Notes under the pieces: model-generated
The model's input: the letters and a program-made list of their open reading frames with translations, nothing else
Told to the model about the DNA's origin: nothing
Databases searched by the model: none
Program-made: the position numbers and the translations under genes
From: Sporobolomyces roseus
Lineage: Eukaryota; Basidiomycota; Microbotryomycetes; Sporidiobolales; Sporidiobolaceae
DNA length: 64,000 nt
Assembly: GCA_016617785.1 (NCBI GenBank)
Contig: JADILM010000001.1
Coordinates: forward strand, 2,294,001-2,358,000
Reading direction: 5' to 3'
Part shown: piece by piece, positions 33,064 through 44,429 of the stretch
How the letters are laid out: the number at the start of each line of letters is the position of its first letter
Position numbering within the stretch: position 1 is the first letter of the stretch

Positions 33064-34131
33064 ATGTAAGCAGCTCTTCAAGTCAACTCCCACAATCTAC
33101 CTGTACTTACGTAGTCCCATTCGATAGGTCTTCGCCCGATGATGGACTCCCCCGCGCTATTCCTCAACTCCCCGACTCGATCATGGAGATGTTCTCGATG
33201 AAGGGAAAGACCACTATCGTCACTGGTGGATCAGGAGGAATCGGTTTCGCCGCTGCTGAAGCTATCGCCGAAGCAGGAGGAGATGTTGCTCTCGTTTACA
33301 ACTCGGCAAAGGGAATGGATGAGCGCGCTGAGGAACTCTCAAAGAAGTTCGGTACCAAGGTCAAGGCCTACAAGTGCCCTGTATCTGAATACGAGGCTGT
33401 TGCCAAGCTCGTTCAAGACGTCAAGTCTGAATTCGGTCGTGTCGATTGCTTCATCGCCAACGTGAGTTTTTTCAACTTTTCTGCTTCTCTACTTCGAACC
33501 CTTAACGAACAAACTCGTCATTTTTTAGGCCGGCATCGGAGGATCTGGTCGAGTCAATGAACTTTCCGTTGAGGAATGGCGCAAGATTCAAAACGTCAAC
33601 CTCGACTCCGTCTTCTTCGCTGCCAAGGCTGTCGGTCCCGTCTTCGAAGAGCAAGGATCCGGTTCTTTCATCGCTACCACCTCTATCTCTGCTCACATCG
33701 TCAACATTCCCCTCGATCAAGTAAGTCTCTAATTTTGTCGCCAATCCTCCAAGCTTGATCTGACTCTCTTTTCCTCTCTAGTCCGCTTACAACGCTTCAA
33801 AAGCTGGTGTTCTCCACTTCTGCAAGTCCCTCGCACGTGACTGGCGAATGTTCGGTGAGTTTTCCTGTGCACCAATTTCTTCCTTTTCACTCCCGTTTCT
33901 AACGCACGATGTTCTCCCTCAGCTCGATCAAACACCATCTCCCCCGGTTTCTTCGAGACTCCCATGGGTGCCGCCCCTGAAGTTCTCTCGACCGTTCACC
34001 GTCAATCCGTTCTCGGTCGTCAAGGTGACGTGAAGGAACTCAAGGGTGCTTTCCTCTACCTCGCTTCCGGTGCTTCGACCTACACTACCGGTGCCGACTT
34101 CCTCGTCGATGGAGGTTACACCCTTTCCTAG
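33064..34131 (+). CDS. Short-chain dehydrogenase/reductase (mannitol-dehydrogenase-like)
   Basis: Exons 33064-33065, 33128-33461, 33529-33720, 33782-33854 and 33923-34131 give 269 residues. The Rossmann motif is TGGSGGIG near residue 35. NAG is split by intron 2, the catalytic Ser is in TTSISAHIVN, and YNASK holds the Tyr and Lys. SPGFFETPMG and VDGGYTLS close the fold. The set resembles fungal NADP-dependent mannitol dehydrogenases and sorbose reductases, which interconvert ketoses and polyols in the cytosol. The substrate is inferred. In this model the start codon is split: AT at 33064-33065 is joined to G at 33128, giving MSSPDDGLPRAIPQ. A downstream ATG at 33183 is an alternative. The CT-rich promoter suggests strong expression. 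Confidence 0.9.
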
Positions 34132-34365
34132 ATTGTTCAAAACCAAAAAAGAAACATCTCTTGTTTATCTCTCTCGGGTAGAATCGAATTTATCTCAGTA
34201 CATTGTTGCACATAACAAATAGCATTCTTCTCTCCTTTCGAATCCCGCCGAGTTGTTGAGGTAGCAAAAGCGTTCTTCGCATTCTTTGCAAGCGGCACAG
34301 ATTTGAACAACAAATAGATCAAGCATTACAACCCTTCCTTCTTCCCTTCATCCCCACTCTGTCGA

Positions 34366-37173
34366 TCAAGCGTCCAATTCTCCGTTCTTCTTGAGCTTCA
34401 ATTTGTAGTTACTGACTGTAGACGAGCGAAGGAATCCGTCAATAGCTGATGTCGGGGCGAAGAGAGGAAACTTCGAAACATACTCTCGCGTGATAATTGA
34501 TTGTTCAACATGGTTCCGTCTGGCCAGAACTCGGAAATCTACGAGCGACGATGGTATCAGCAAGCGAAGCAGAGGATGAGAAGCAGGAGAAGGACAGACC
34601 CTTGTATAGATCGTTTTTCGTGCAGTTTTCATATTCCATGGTTTCTCAGGATTATGTTCACGAGTCGTAGCTTTCTCAAGGTTCCTACCGAGCGATGTAC
34701 CGAGAGTCAGCGGGCGAAATCAAGACTGAGTTAGACCGTGTGAAGAAGGAACTCACTGTTTCTCTTCGATCAAAGTAGATTTCTTGTCCTCAATGTCACA
34801 AGCCCAGTAAAGAGCACTTCGCATATTCTCGTTGAATCGGAACTTGAATTTGGGTTCAGCAGCTGAGCGACTCGGTCGAGAACGTGAGCTCGAGCTGTCA
34901 CAGCGACTGAAGCATAAAAGATGGAAACTTACGCTCTTTGTCATCTTCTGGTGCTGCCCCGTCGGTAGTCGGAGGCGCAGGAGAGTCGGCCGGATTCTGA
35001 AGAACCGATGGAACAGCAGCACCGAATGCTGGGATCGTCGAGACTGGAGGAGCAGGTGTCGAAGGTCCTGACGAAGCATCGATCTTCATCCCTCCTCCAC
35101 CTCCACCATTCTCTTTCTCCCTCTCCCACTCCGCATGCAACTGTTCAAACTCTTTCTTCTGTTCATCGAAATGATCTTTGATCCCCTTCTTGACCACTTC
35201 CAGTAATTCATCTTGTTTCTTCGTGTAATCGTTCATTCGTTTTTGGAATACTTCTCGTTTGACTAGTTTCGTGAGGGTGAACTTGTTGTAGGGGAAGATG
35301 GAGGGTAGTCGGGCAAAGAAGTGTTCGTCGTATTCATCGAGATCGAGGGCGTGATAAGCGACGGAGGTGAGGAGTTCTTTCAGATGAGGCGGGAACTTGT
35401 TCTTGACTTCGTAGGATTCTATCGCGTGGGAGTAGAATCATCAGTCATCTGGACGAACGAAGGATAGAATGAAAAGCGAGGGTGAATTCACCTTTGTCAG
35501 ATTCAGTTTTGAGCATTTGTAGATCGGCTTCAAGCTCAGGTGAGAATTCTCCAGGTTTTCTTGCGGGTTTTGGGGCTTCTGTACCGAAAGTAGGGACTCC
35601 TGAAGCGCCGAAAGGTGTTTCGATTCGACCGTTTGAAGTACTTGCTTGAGGAGTATCGATCGAGACTGTGGAAGTCGAGCAAAGTGGTATAAGCGATTGG
35701 AAGTCGAGTGATAGGATTCAAATCGAACGCTTACTAGGTTTCCCATCTGCACCAACAACGAACTTCTTTGAACCTCGACGACCAGCATGCTCGTCCTGTT
35801 TCCAATTCGTCAGCATGATACTCGACGCGTCTGATAGTAAGACTGAGCTCACCTTTCCACCTCTGCTCTTCGCACCTTGAATTCGACCACCACGTTTCGG
35901 AGCGCATTCGACTTCTCCAATACAAACGAAATAACCATCTTGCCTCGGTCGGTGATAGTGACGGGGCTGTAGAGGAGGCAAGGTGTGTCAATGGGATGGC
36001 ATTGACAGCTAGTAAAGGAAAGGAAACTCGCCTCGTAGAGATTGATTTCGGTATCATCGACGAAAGGATCTTCTGTATCGTACCCTCCGAATCGACCAAG
36101 GATGACATTCGGTCCACGTTTGCGTTTCTTTGCCTGTGGAGTCGAGGGAGACTCAAATCAGATGCGAATTGAGGAAAAGAGAGAACGAGCAAACGTACTG
36201 GAGGACCTGAACCCTCTCTGCTTTCTGTATTTCCCTCGCCATCAGCTTTCCCTTTCCCTTTATCGACCTTCCTCCTCCCACCTTGACCATCACTCTCACT
36301 CTCTTCTCCCTCACTGTGTTCCTCCTTCTTCGGAGCTTCTTCAGGAGGCAAAATTCCAGCAGCTCTCGCCATTCCAATCACGTTGAATTCTGGCGTATCG
36401 TACGAGCTCCTCGGAGGGAGAGGGATCGAAAGTCGTACGGTAGGAGGAGGTTGTTTGACTGCGAGAGGTGGAGGGGAAGGAGAACGATTGAGTGCACGCC
36501 TGCGACGTTTCTTCTTTTCTTTCTTCGGTTGTCCATCTGGTCCCAATCCAGTTCCCTCTCCACTAGGTCCACCTTCTCCTCCTCCTCCTGTACTCGTCGA
36601 GATTGAAGGCTTGACTGGCGATTTGGGTTTGAGAGTTCCATCTGCATCTGCCATTGAAACGTCTCCATCTCCATCTTGACCTCTATCTCCCGTTGCGACT
36701 GACGATGAGCTGTCATCCTCTGAATCCTCCTCCTCTGAATCATCCTCATCGTCGTCTCCTTCCTCTTGAAGGTGTTTCTTGCTACTCCCCTCCTCTCCAC
36801 CTTCAATTCCCGAACCTTCACTCCCCTCCTCTTCCTCCCCTTCCTCCTCATCCTCCTCCTCTCCATCATCTGAATTCTCATCCTCTTCTCCCTCAGTAGC
36901 TTGAGCCTCCCCTTCCGAAGGTCCCTCATCGTCCGAAGTGTCCAACACCAATAACTCTTTCCCCTCCTTGTTGACTCCCAAACTAGTCCTCACTGCAACT
37001 TTCTCTTTCTTCTTGGCTGATTGTACAGGTTGTCCATTCTCGTCTAGTCCTTGTTGTTGTGCTTCGAGTTTGGCTTGTCGTTCCAACCTTCCGAGAATAG
37101 AGTTCTCTTGTTTGGCTCGATCTTGTTCGGCGAATGGATCACCATCTGGATGAGTATCGGGCAGAGGTGCCAT
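34366..37173 (-). CDS. HPC2: Hpc2/ubinuclein (HRD-domain) subunit of a HIRA-type histone chaperone
   Basis: Exons 37173-36199, 36133-36032, 35966-35853, 35795-35735, 35665-35492, 35418-34933, 34862-34757, 34684-34600, 34538-34484 and 34445-34366 give 745 residues. The HIRA complex deposits histone H3-H4 outside replication. Residues 80-325 are acidic and Ser-rich, with a basic KKEKKKRRRRA patch. The Hpc2-related domain follows: RFGGYDTEDPFVDDTEINLY, then RPRQDGYFVCIGE. C-terminal to it is a ubinuclein-middle-like helical domain (FPPHLKELLTSVAYHALDLD) ending with EFWPDGTMLNNQLSRE. The intron after INLYE starts GCGAGT, and only this GC-AG choice keeps phase. The last intron is just 38 nt. The chaperone role is inferred from the domain pair. 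Confidence 0.88.
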
Positions 37174-37486
37174 AATAGTGTGAAGTGAAGGAGAAGCGAG
37201 TGGGAGGAAAGAGAAAGAAACCAGTACGCCAAAGAAGTTGGAGAAATAACAACCTCTCACAAAGCACTTGTAGCTTCACAAGTAGCTTAAGGGAGTATGT
37301 TACATTGAATCGGATACTATCAGACCGCGTAGAATCGTATCTTTGAAAAAAGTTATTTCGCAATCTCGACATTGTCTCGACAAGTTGCGAAATCTAAAAC
37401 TTGGAAGGATCTCTTGACGAGAGGCAGACAAGATCGCATGCCGCTCCTTGGTGAGGCATGAAAAAGAGGAATGAAGCGTTGACATT
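37174..37486. other. Tandem intergenic region, WBP11-like / Hpc2
   Basis: This is 313 bases between two minus-strand genes. It should contain the Hpc2 promoter. No specific element was recognised. Confidence 0.4.
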
Positions 37487-39240
37487 TTACAAGAACTCTT
37501 TCATATTCTCCTCAAACTTCCTATAATCCTCGTCCTCCCTCTTTTTCGGCGGTGGTAGGGATCCCGACAACCCTCCAGCTCCGACACCTTTCGCCTTCAA
37601 ACTCTCCATCAGACTCGGTCCTTTCTCAATCGACACTCCCACTTCCTCCCCATCGTTCCCACCTCGATGATTCGAATCTCCGCCTCGAGAAGCGTCGACT
37701 TTACTCAATCCGACTCGTTCCAATTTCGCTTTCTGTTGTTGCTGTTTCTTCCTCATTGCGGCGGGCAAGAACGCGGTAGCTTCTTTCTTGAGATCTCGTA
37801 ATTGAGGTGCGGCGGAAATCGTTGCGGTCGAAGCAGAAGCGGAAGAGGAAGAGGAGGAGGCGGAAGGGTTACCACCGATAGAGAGGAAGGGAGATGGAGC
37901 TGAGGAGATTGTTGCTGAGGAGGAGGAGGGATTGGAAGGGAATTGAGCACCGATTGATTGGAACGCTCGTTGGGGTTGGGAGTCACCTAATGACATGGGA
38001 TCTGACATGTGCTGAGAAGGAGGTGGTGGGCGAGAAGGAAGTTGATGAGGATTCCGAGGTCCTGTCGGTGCGTTCGCTGGAGGAGGGAGTGAGGGAGTTG
38101 GCGGGACGAAAGCAGGTCGTGGAGGCAGGGCGTGAGGATTCTGCTGAGGGTGTGGTGGTCGGAAATGGGGATTCTGATTTGGATGATGTGGTCGAGAAGG
38201 TCGAGGGATGTGTACTCGAGATGAAGGATTCGAAGCTGAACGAGATCGAGAAAAGTCAGATTCTGGCGCAAGGTTGAAAGAGAATAATAATGGACGAACC
38301 CGAAGGTTTCGGAGGTGGTGGTCCCGCAGGCATTGGGATATTATCGTCAGAGTCAGAGTCGGAATCGGAATCGTCTGAGCCGTTCGCGCCGTCTGGAGGA
38401 GGACCTGAAGGCATTGCGATATCTTCATCTTCTGAACCAGTTTGTTCATCGTCGTCATCGGATTCGCCTAGAGATAGTCACAGTGAGCGTGTCTTATGAT
38501 AACGAAGGCAAAAAGTAGCGTACCTTCTGGAGCTATAGGATTGAAAGCTGCCAATTCTTCCGGAGTCGGAATTCCTAACCGTTGCATCGTGTATTCCGCT
38601 ACATCGTTCATACAGAGCTCGTCAGCGGGCATTACGAGTATACAAGAGCGAAGTGTAGACTCACGCTTCTCTCGATAAGGCATTCCAGGTGGAGGAGCTC
38701 CGAAAGGGTTGAAGACAGGATCGAAATAGATACTCCTCTCAGGATGCTTCAACCTTCCATTCTTGTCGTACAGTCCCGCAGGTTCATCAGACGGTTGACC
38801 CTCGGATTGATCTGCCGCTCGTTCGGGAAAGACGTATTTGCGATGTTCGGGATGAGATTCAACGTCTACTCAAGTCGTTCGAAATTCGGGTCAGCTCCTT
38901 TCGCTCTCGCCCTGCTGTGGTGAGCTGTGACTTACAATCAGACTTTGCCTTGTTGATGTACGAGACCTCGTCCTTCAAGCGAGCTAATTCGTCCCTATCC
39001 TGTTTCGACAAGTTTCCTTTCGAACTCAACTTTCGAATTTCCTGCTCAAGAGCTGTATCCGTCGTATGTATGAGCTCTAGTGACGAGTTTGTGAGGTTGG
39101 CTAGGCTGGTACTCACGTCTAGTATCCTTCTTGACAGTTGTAATTTCCTTCGCTTTCTGTTTGTTCTGTTTGTTCTTCTTGAGCTCTTTCGCTCGTAGTG
39201 CTTTACGATGAGCATCTACTGGATTCGATGTCTTGCCCAT
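37487..39240 (-). CDS. WBP11-like pre-mRNA splicing protein
   Basis: Exons 39240-39117, 39076-38936, 38868-38665, 38598-38524, 38467-38300 and 38262-37487 give 495 residues. The N-terminal Wbp11 domain is clear: MGKTSNPVDAHRKALRAKEL followed by a KKNKQNKQK stretch. A helix (TALEQEIRKLSSKGNLSKQD) and HPERSIYFDPVFNPFGAPPP follow. The rest is acidic, then Pro-rich with PPxP-type ligands (PPPPSQ, PPRPAFVPPTP), ending in a conserved charged tail (FEENMKEFL). WBP11/NpwBP proteins bind WW domains and take part in spliceosome work in the nucleus. The fit in domain order is good. The intron load in this region makes a splicing factor a housekeeping gene here. Confidence 0.88.
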
Positions 39241-40976
39241 CTGAGCTGGCTGTGTTGAGGGAGAGGAGGGAGAAAGGGAGGCAGATCAAGTGGAGCAATC
39301 GAAATGGAGTCGATTGTAGCCGTACTGAATGGGTTTAGTCGGTGCTGTGAGCTGATTGCAATGTGTCTGTAGTCTACTGTGTATTCGCGAGTGCCGGTGA
39401 GTGAAGTGGACGAGGTCAGGTTCAGTGGAGAGGCAGCATTCGGCACGCTTCAGAAATTCTTGAAGCGAATTCTCTCGAAAATTGAATCTGCTATTTCTCG
39501 CCCATCTCGCCTCTGAGGATTGCGAGACTTGACTTGCTAGCATCCTACGGCTCTCCTTGCTCGTCTGTGGAGCGCGCAACGTTTACTGAGGAGTCGAAGT
39601 GAACTCGACTTTTAGCCTCTCCTCGATTATCTTCGCCTCCTACTCACGCCGTGCTCTGATCATAGGAGTCATCACGCATCTCATTTATCCTAGTGAACTT
39701 AGGGGCAAGCCGATCGCTTTTGAGGCATCTCTCGCGGTCCCGCACTTCTCCCATTTTGCCTTCTCCACTAATTCTTCAGTAAATAAGATCATTTCAAACA
39801 TTCCACTCGAGCCATTCCACAGCTGTGATACTCTTCTACACCCGAATCGAATCTCACCAGCCTTCCTGTAGTTGTTGACGAGATTTAGCCGAAGTTGAGT
39901 GAAACGAAGAAAGAGGTGAAGGTCGAGGAGAACGCTTGCGCGCTGGTCGGTACTTCTTGACCATTGAATCTGACAGATCTTGTGTTCGTTGAGCCTATCT
40001 GAGGATTGATACGAGGTGGTGATGCTGGTACAGAAGGGAAGAGACGAAGGGAGAATTGGCCGAAACTGCTGTATCCTATCAATCTCATCATTCTCTTCTG
40101 TTGAACCTGTAGAACAATGCCTTAGCTCCCAATGCCTCGCTTGGACAGTTCCTGCCACTTGCGAGTTGATGTGGAAGTGAGTGAGAGGTGACGACTTCAT
40201 TCACTGGAGGACGTGGAGAGCCTTCTAGAATGGCGAGTAGAGTTAGCTGAACGCGATGACGGGTTCTGCTCGTCTCTCCATGTTGTTGTTGATGAGGGAG
40301 AGAGGTTGAAAGATGGAGGAAATTCAACTTTGAATTTCATTTGAAGCGTGCCGTTTCCTACGTCCGTAGTTCAGTCAATGAACAAAATCGCTGCTTGTCT
40401 TCCTCCCGTTCACTTCAAAGTGTGTAGTCCGCTTCTGTCTCGCGTGGACGATCTGACTGATAGCTTCGCACTGTCTATGCTCCCAACGCTGCTCGACTCG
40501 TTCGTCCCTCTCTTTTTCTTTCCGGGAAAACTGCTTCTGCACTGCTCACTCGGAGCGCGGCTCAGACGGGGCACCTTCACCGTACGCTCTATTAGCTTGA
40601 CGGTCTCTCCACTCGCACGACTGCGAGTATAGATGTGTGCGTTTTGGTTTTCTCGCCGATTACTCGATGAACTTCCCGCGCCGTGCTCGAGGGCTGCCCA
40701 GACTTTCATCACCTCTATCCCTCCGCAGACTGTCACGATCTACAGTGTGCGAGAGGCGACCCTTCCAGGATAAAGTAGTCCGCAGAAATCGAATCGCTCA
40801 GTTTCGCCCGTCAAGCCGGTCTGACTCTAAACAGCCCCATTTATGACGCTCTACCATTAGTATGATCACTCTCTAGACATACCCTGAGGGGCGGAGAAAC
40901 CGCGGAGCTCGGCAGTCATCGCGTGCGAATGATCAACAGTCCACTGCTCTCTCTTCATCCCTTCGCTTCCTCCATC
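39241..40976. other. Long region with no confident gene
   Basis: This 1.7 kb lies upstream of two divergent genes. On the minus strand, 40338-39685 holds overlapping coding-like frames (a separate entry). The rest, including 40340-40976, has only unsupported short ORFs. No RNA gene or repeat is seen. Confidence 0.4.
39685..40338 (-). CDS. Possible small gene, frame uncertain
   Basis: An ATG at 40338 starts a polar frame (MKFKVEFPPSFNLSPSSTTT). It can be joined through an intron GTGAAT..CTACAG to a frame ending at 39685. A competing minus-strand frame, ATG 40091 to TAA 39885, gives 68 residues (MMRLIGYSSFGQFSLRLFPS ... SFFVSLNFG) with better codon use (TTC, AAC, GTC). The two cannot both be right. 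I recognise neither. The stretch may be a short mitochondrial or membrane protein, or may be non-coding. Confidence 0.25.
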
Positions 40977-42224
40977 ATGGCACGCAAGAATCGCAGAAAG
41001 GCCAGGGGATCGATCAAGAAGCATGAGGGGCCCGACGAGCCGGCACAGGCGTATCAAATCAAGACGTCACCTGAGGAGAGGCAGCGATTGCGTGAAAGAA
41101 TAGCAGATCTCGCAAAAGATCCGAAGTACGATGTGAGTAAGCTTCTCCCGCCTGACGTGACTATGAGCTTACTTTGCGTGTCTTATGAATAGGGACGTAT
41201 GAGGGTAAAGCTCTCTCCTTCACTGTCTAGAGTCGAATTCCGGCTAAAGACATTATCGACTTGCAGCGGCTCTTTACTGAACTTCACGCAATGTCTGTAC
41301 AAGCGCAAGCAAACCTCGACACCGCACTTCATGTATTCATGGCATTCAGGCTCGCAGCGAGACTTAACAAGCTGGAGCTTGAGTAGGTCAGAGAGCATTT
41401 GGCGGAGCGAGAAGAAGAAACGGGGGAGTTGAACGCGATGGAAACGAAGCTGAATGGCTCGATCGGTATCGTGGATGACGAGGAGGACCTCAGGGACTCG
41501 ATCGAAGCACTCGAAGCAGCTGTGTCGGAATTCCATCATCCGCCCTCCGCCGTAATGACAAAGAAGGATTATGCAAACTGCCTCGCTAGCTTGCGCAAAA
41601 TCAAGGCAATCCTCGCAAAACCGCACCCTGAGCGTCAGTACCTCCTGGTAAGCTCTCCACCTGCTACATTCACATGTGCTTTAAGTATTCATATTCGATT
41701 GACTTGCAGTCTCCGTTCCGCGATGGTGAAGAATGGGACTTGATCGCCCACCACTTCTACGAGTACTCGATGAACGCCGTCGATACCGCCATGGGTGACC
41801 TCGAGTCTGCCTTGCACGACAAGGTCAGCTCGGAGGCCGATCACGAGTCCTGGGTGAAAGAAGCGAAACAATGGGAGGACTTGTTCAAAGCCAGCAAGAG
41901 ATTGCTCGAATCAGAGGACATGGATCTCGTTGGCATGGGTTATCGTCGAAAGGTGTACATTCTACTGAATGCTGCGAAGGAGGAAGTGGTTCAGTCACAC
42001 TCTGTCAAGTACTGTGACATTGCTCTTGAACACATCCTTTCGGAGGTCAATCGAGTTCTCGAAGAGCTCAAAACTCACGCGAATCATGTTGTGAGCTATT
42101 CCCGAGCTTCACAAGCCCACTCGTCTAACGATGTTCTCCTCGCTATGCACAGCTTAGGACCAAGCATTCCGCCGCTTCCCTCGCTCACATCCCCGTCTCT
42201 CGACGTTCCCTCCTCAATTACTAG
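40977..42224 (+). CDS. Unknown all-helical protein (323 aa)
   Basis: Exons 40977-41132, 41231-41332, 41387-41647, 41710-42090 and 42153-42224 give 323 residues. The N-terminus is very basic (MARKNRRKARGSIKKHEG). The remainder is charged helix with coiled-coil character, for example RLFTELHAMSVQAQANLDTA and EEEDLRDSIEALEAA-like segments, then DGEEWDLIAHHFYEYSMNAV. There is no signal peptide, membrane span or known catalytic motif. An in-frame TAG at 41384-41386 would stop a read-through model. It is removed by a 54-nt intron GTATTC..GAGTAG with a CTTAAC branch site. Function unknown; it looks like a structural or adaptor protein. Confidence 0.62.
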
Positions 42225-42491
42225 ATCCTCCCTCCCCGTCTGTGTTCTTCCGCTCCCTTTTCCCTTTCTCGATGTTCCTCTACGTTTGCCTCTCAGCTTT
42301 ATGTGAAATCCGAATCTAGTCTCTACCCAACTCGACCTTTTTCTCTCGAGAGCAGCCGCGAGAAGGGTGTAATCTGTTCCTCTTCCTTCGTCGTCGTTGA
42401 GCAAGTGAACGAACGAACGAGTTGCAAGACCGAAATATATATATCTGTACTACGTCGTCTTCCTACTCGATCTCCCGCTCCTGAATCACTC

Positions 42492-44328
42492 CTATCGTCT
42501 GACATAAGTCGCATCAATCTGTTGAACCTGCGGACATTCGAGCAAGACTTTCCTCCTATAATTTGCGCCGAGCGTCTTCTGTACCGGATTACCTTCGAGA
42601 TAGATTGTCGATAGATTCGGGTGGGAAGAGGGAGGAAGTGAGGGGAGGACGGTGAGGAGATTATCGTTCGCCTAGTCGAAACGGGAGGAGGTCAGCGAAC
42701 CGGATCGAGAGTGCGAAAGAGAAGGTGAGCTTACCCATAACTCTTCGAGTTCAGTAAGGGATGCGAGCGAGTCAGGAGAGAGTTCTGTGATCTTGTTGTG
42801 TCCGATATCGAGCGTTGTCAAACTCGTCTGTACGAAAATCGAATCTTCAAATCAGGAACAAGCTCATGATCGCCAGAGCAGGAAAATCCGACGCACGAGT
42901 TTCGATAGACCCTCCACCTTTGTCAGACCATTGTGAGATAGGTACAACTCCTCTAGCGAAACGAGCGAATCCAATCCTTCAATCGACGTAAGGCGATTAC
43001 CTGTATCGACAGAGCAGAGTGAGTCAGTATTAAAGCAATGCGCAGAATTCGGACTTGGAAGGGCTCACTTTGAATACTGAGCGTTCTCAATCCAGTCAAT
43101 CCATCCAATCCCTCGATTTTCGTAATCTTGTTCTTACCCAAGAACAGTGATCTCAGGTTCTCAGATATCGGCAAGTTCTCGATCGTCTAACAGTACAAAG
43201 AGCTCGATCAGCTCAAACGTTCTCGATGGAGTTAGGGCACTAAAAGCAAAGACGTACTCGAATTCGATTCCCTCCATATTCTAGATAGGTCAAGTTTGTT
43301 CGATCTTTCACTCCTTCGATCTTTGACAGCTTGTTTTGAATCAGATAGAGATGAGTGAGTTTGGGGTAGGCGTAAGGTGAAGAAGGGGAGGCATCATTGA
43401 GTGGAGAGACGGAGCGAAGGAGGTTGAAGGAGAGATCGAGGGAGCTGCACAAACGAGTAGAGTATTGTCAATGATGGCACGAGCAGGGACGAATGCGAGA
43501 AGGGGGAAGGAAAGACGTACTTGATTGAATCTAAACCTTCCAAACCTTTGACACTCTTCAAACTATTGTCATACAAATCTAGCTCTTCCAACATGTTCAA
43601 CCCTCTCAACGGCCATGCAGTCTCTTGATCTCCTTCTCTCCGTCGCTCGTGATACGGGTACTCAGCTTCTTTCTTCGCAGCGTCTTCATCGTCGAGTTCA
43701 TCTTCGTCTGGTTCATCTTGTCCTTCTTGAGGTGGAGGAGGATCGGAGGAGGAGACGAGAGCAGTCGATGTCGATGCTGTAGGAACGGGTAGAGGGTGAT
43801 AGGAGAGGGAAGTGAGAAGGTTTTGTCGAAGTGAGATTCTCTACCAAACCAATTTGAATCTGTATTCACTCGTTGTAGATCACAAGAGCGAATGGAGTGG
43901 CTCACCTCGACGTTCTTGAACCTTTGCAATCCCAATCCACGCAGAGTTCTCAGCCTGAGATGGGTCAATTCGAGATCCAACGCATCGTCCGGCAAGTCTG
44001 CGAGAATCTCTTCGTTCTCGGCGATCGTCTCTCCCTCTACGACAGTATCCTTTCCATTCCCACTCGACGACTCGCCCAATGCAGGTCCCATGACGAGTTG
44101 AGCCTTTCTCTGATCTCGTTTCTTCGTATCCTCAAAGTGTCGTTCATCGAGTTTGAGGTTCGCGAAAGGTTCCTTCGATCCCCCTTCTGATACGTTTCCA
44201 CCATCTGATTCACTAGAGTCTCCTGCAGGTGTGGGAGGTTCTGATTGATCTTGATCAGTAATCGGTGGGGAAGGGTCGCTGACTTCTTCTGCGGTTGATT
44301 TGGGTTCTGTGGGATCTATTGAGGTCAT
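42492..44328 (-). CDS. SDS22: Sds22-like protein phosphatase 1 regulatory subunit (leucine-rich repeats)
   Basis: Exons 44328-43906, 43840-43521, 43444-43258, 43186-43069, 43000-42897, 42827-42735 and 42671-42492 give 474 residues. Sds22 binds the catalytic subunit of PP1 and is needed in mitosis. After an acidic, Pro-rich N-terminus come about ten Sds22-type repeats of 22 residues, such as MLEELDLYDNSLKSVKGLEG, LRSLFLGKNKITKIEGLDGL and LEELYLSHNGLTKVEGLSKL. The LRR cap is NPNLSTIYLEGNPVQ followed by YRRKVLLECPQVQQIDAT. An insertion of about 60 acidic residues separates the first repeat (RISLRQNLL) from the second. An upstream in-frame ATG at 44412 would add 28 residues. I chose 44328 because it leaves room for the divergent promoter. 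Confidence 0.94.
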
Positions 44329-44429
44329 GATGAGGTTCCAGGGTTGATCTGGGTTACTTGAGTGATGGTGTGGAGGAGGAAAGAGCGAGAAATGTAATTC
44401 GCTTTCTTTCATCTAAACTCTTTCGCCTG
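44329..44429. promoter_or_regulatory. Short divergent promoter, SDS22 / GUF1
   Basis: The two start codons are 101 bases apart if SDS22 begins at 44328, and only 17 bases apart if it begins at 44412. The smaller spacing would leave almost no leader, which argues for the 44328 start. Confidence 0.4.

Noticed and set aside
36378..36929. 183-codon minus-strand ORF rich in Arg/Met
   Set aside because: A shifted-frame reading of the acidic Hpc2 exon.
41384..41386. In-frame TAG taken as evidence for stop read-through or a reassigned UAG codon
   Set aside because: A 54-nt intron with a CTTAAC branch site removes it. TAG is also the normal terminator of several genes here (carboxypeptidase, dehydrogenase, TOP1, BRE1).
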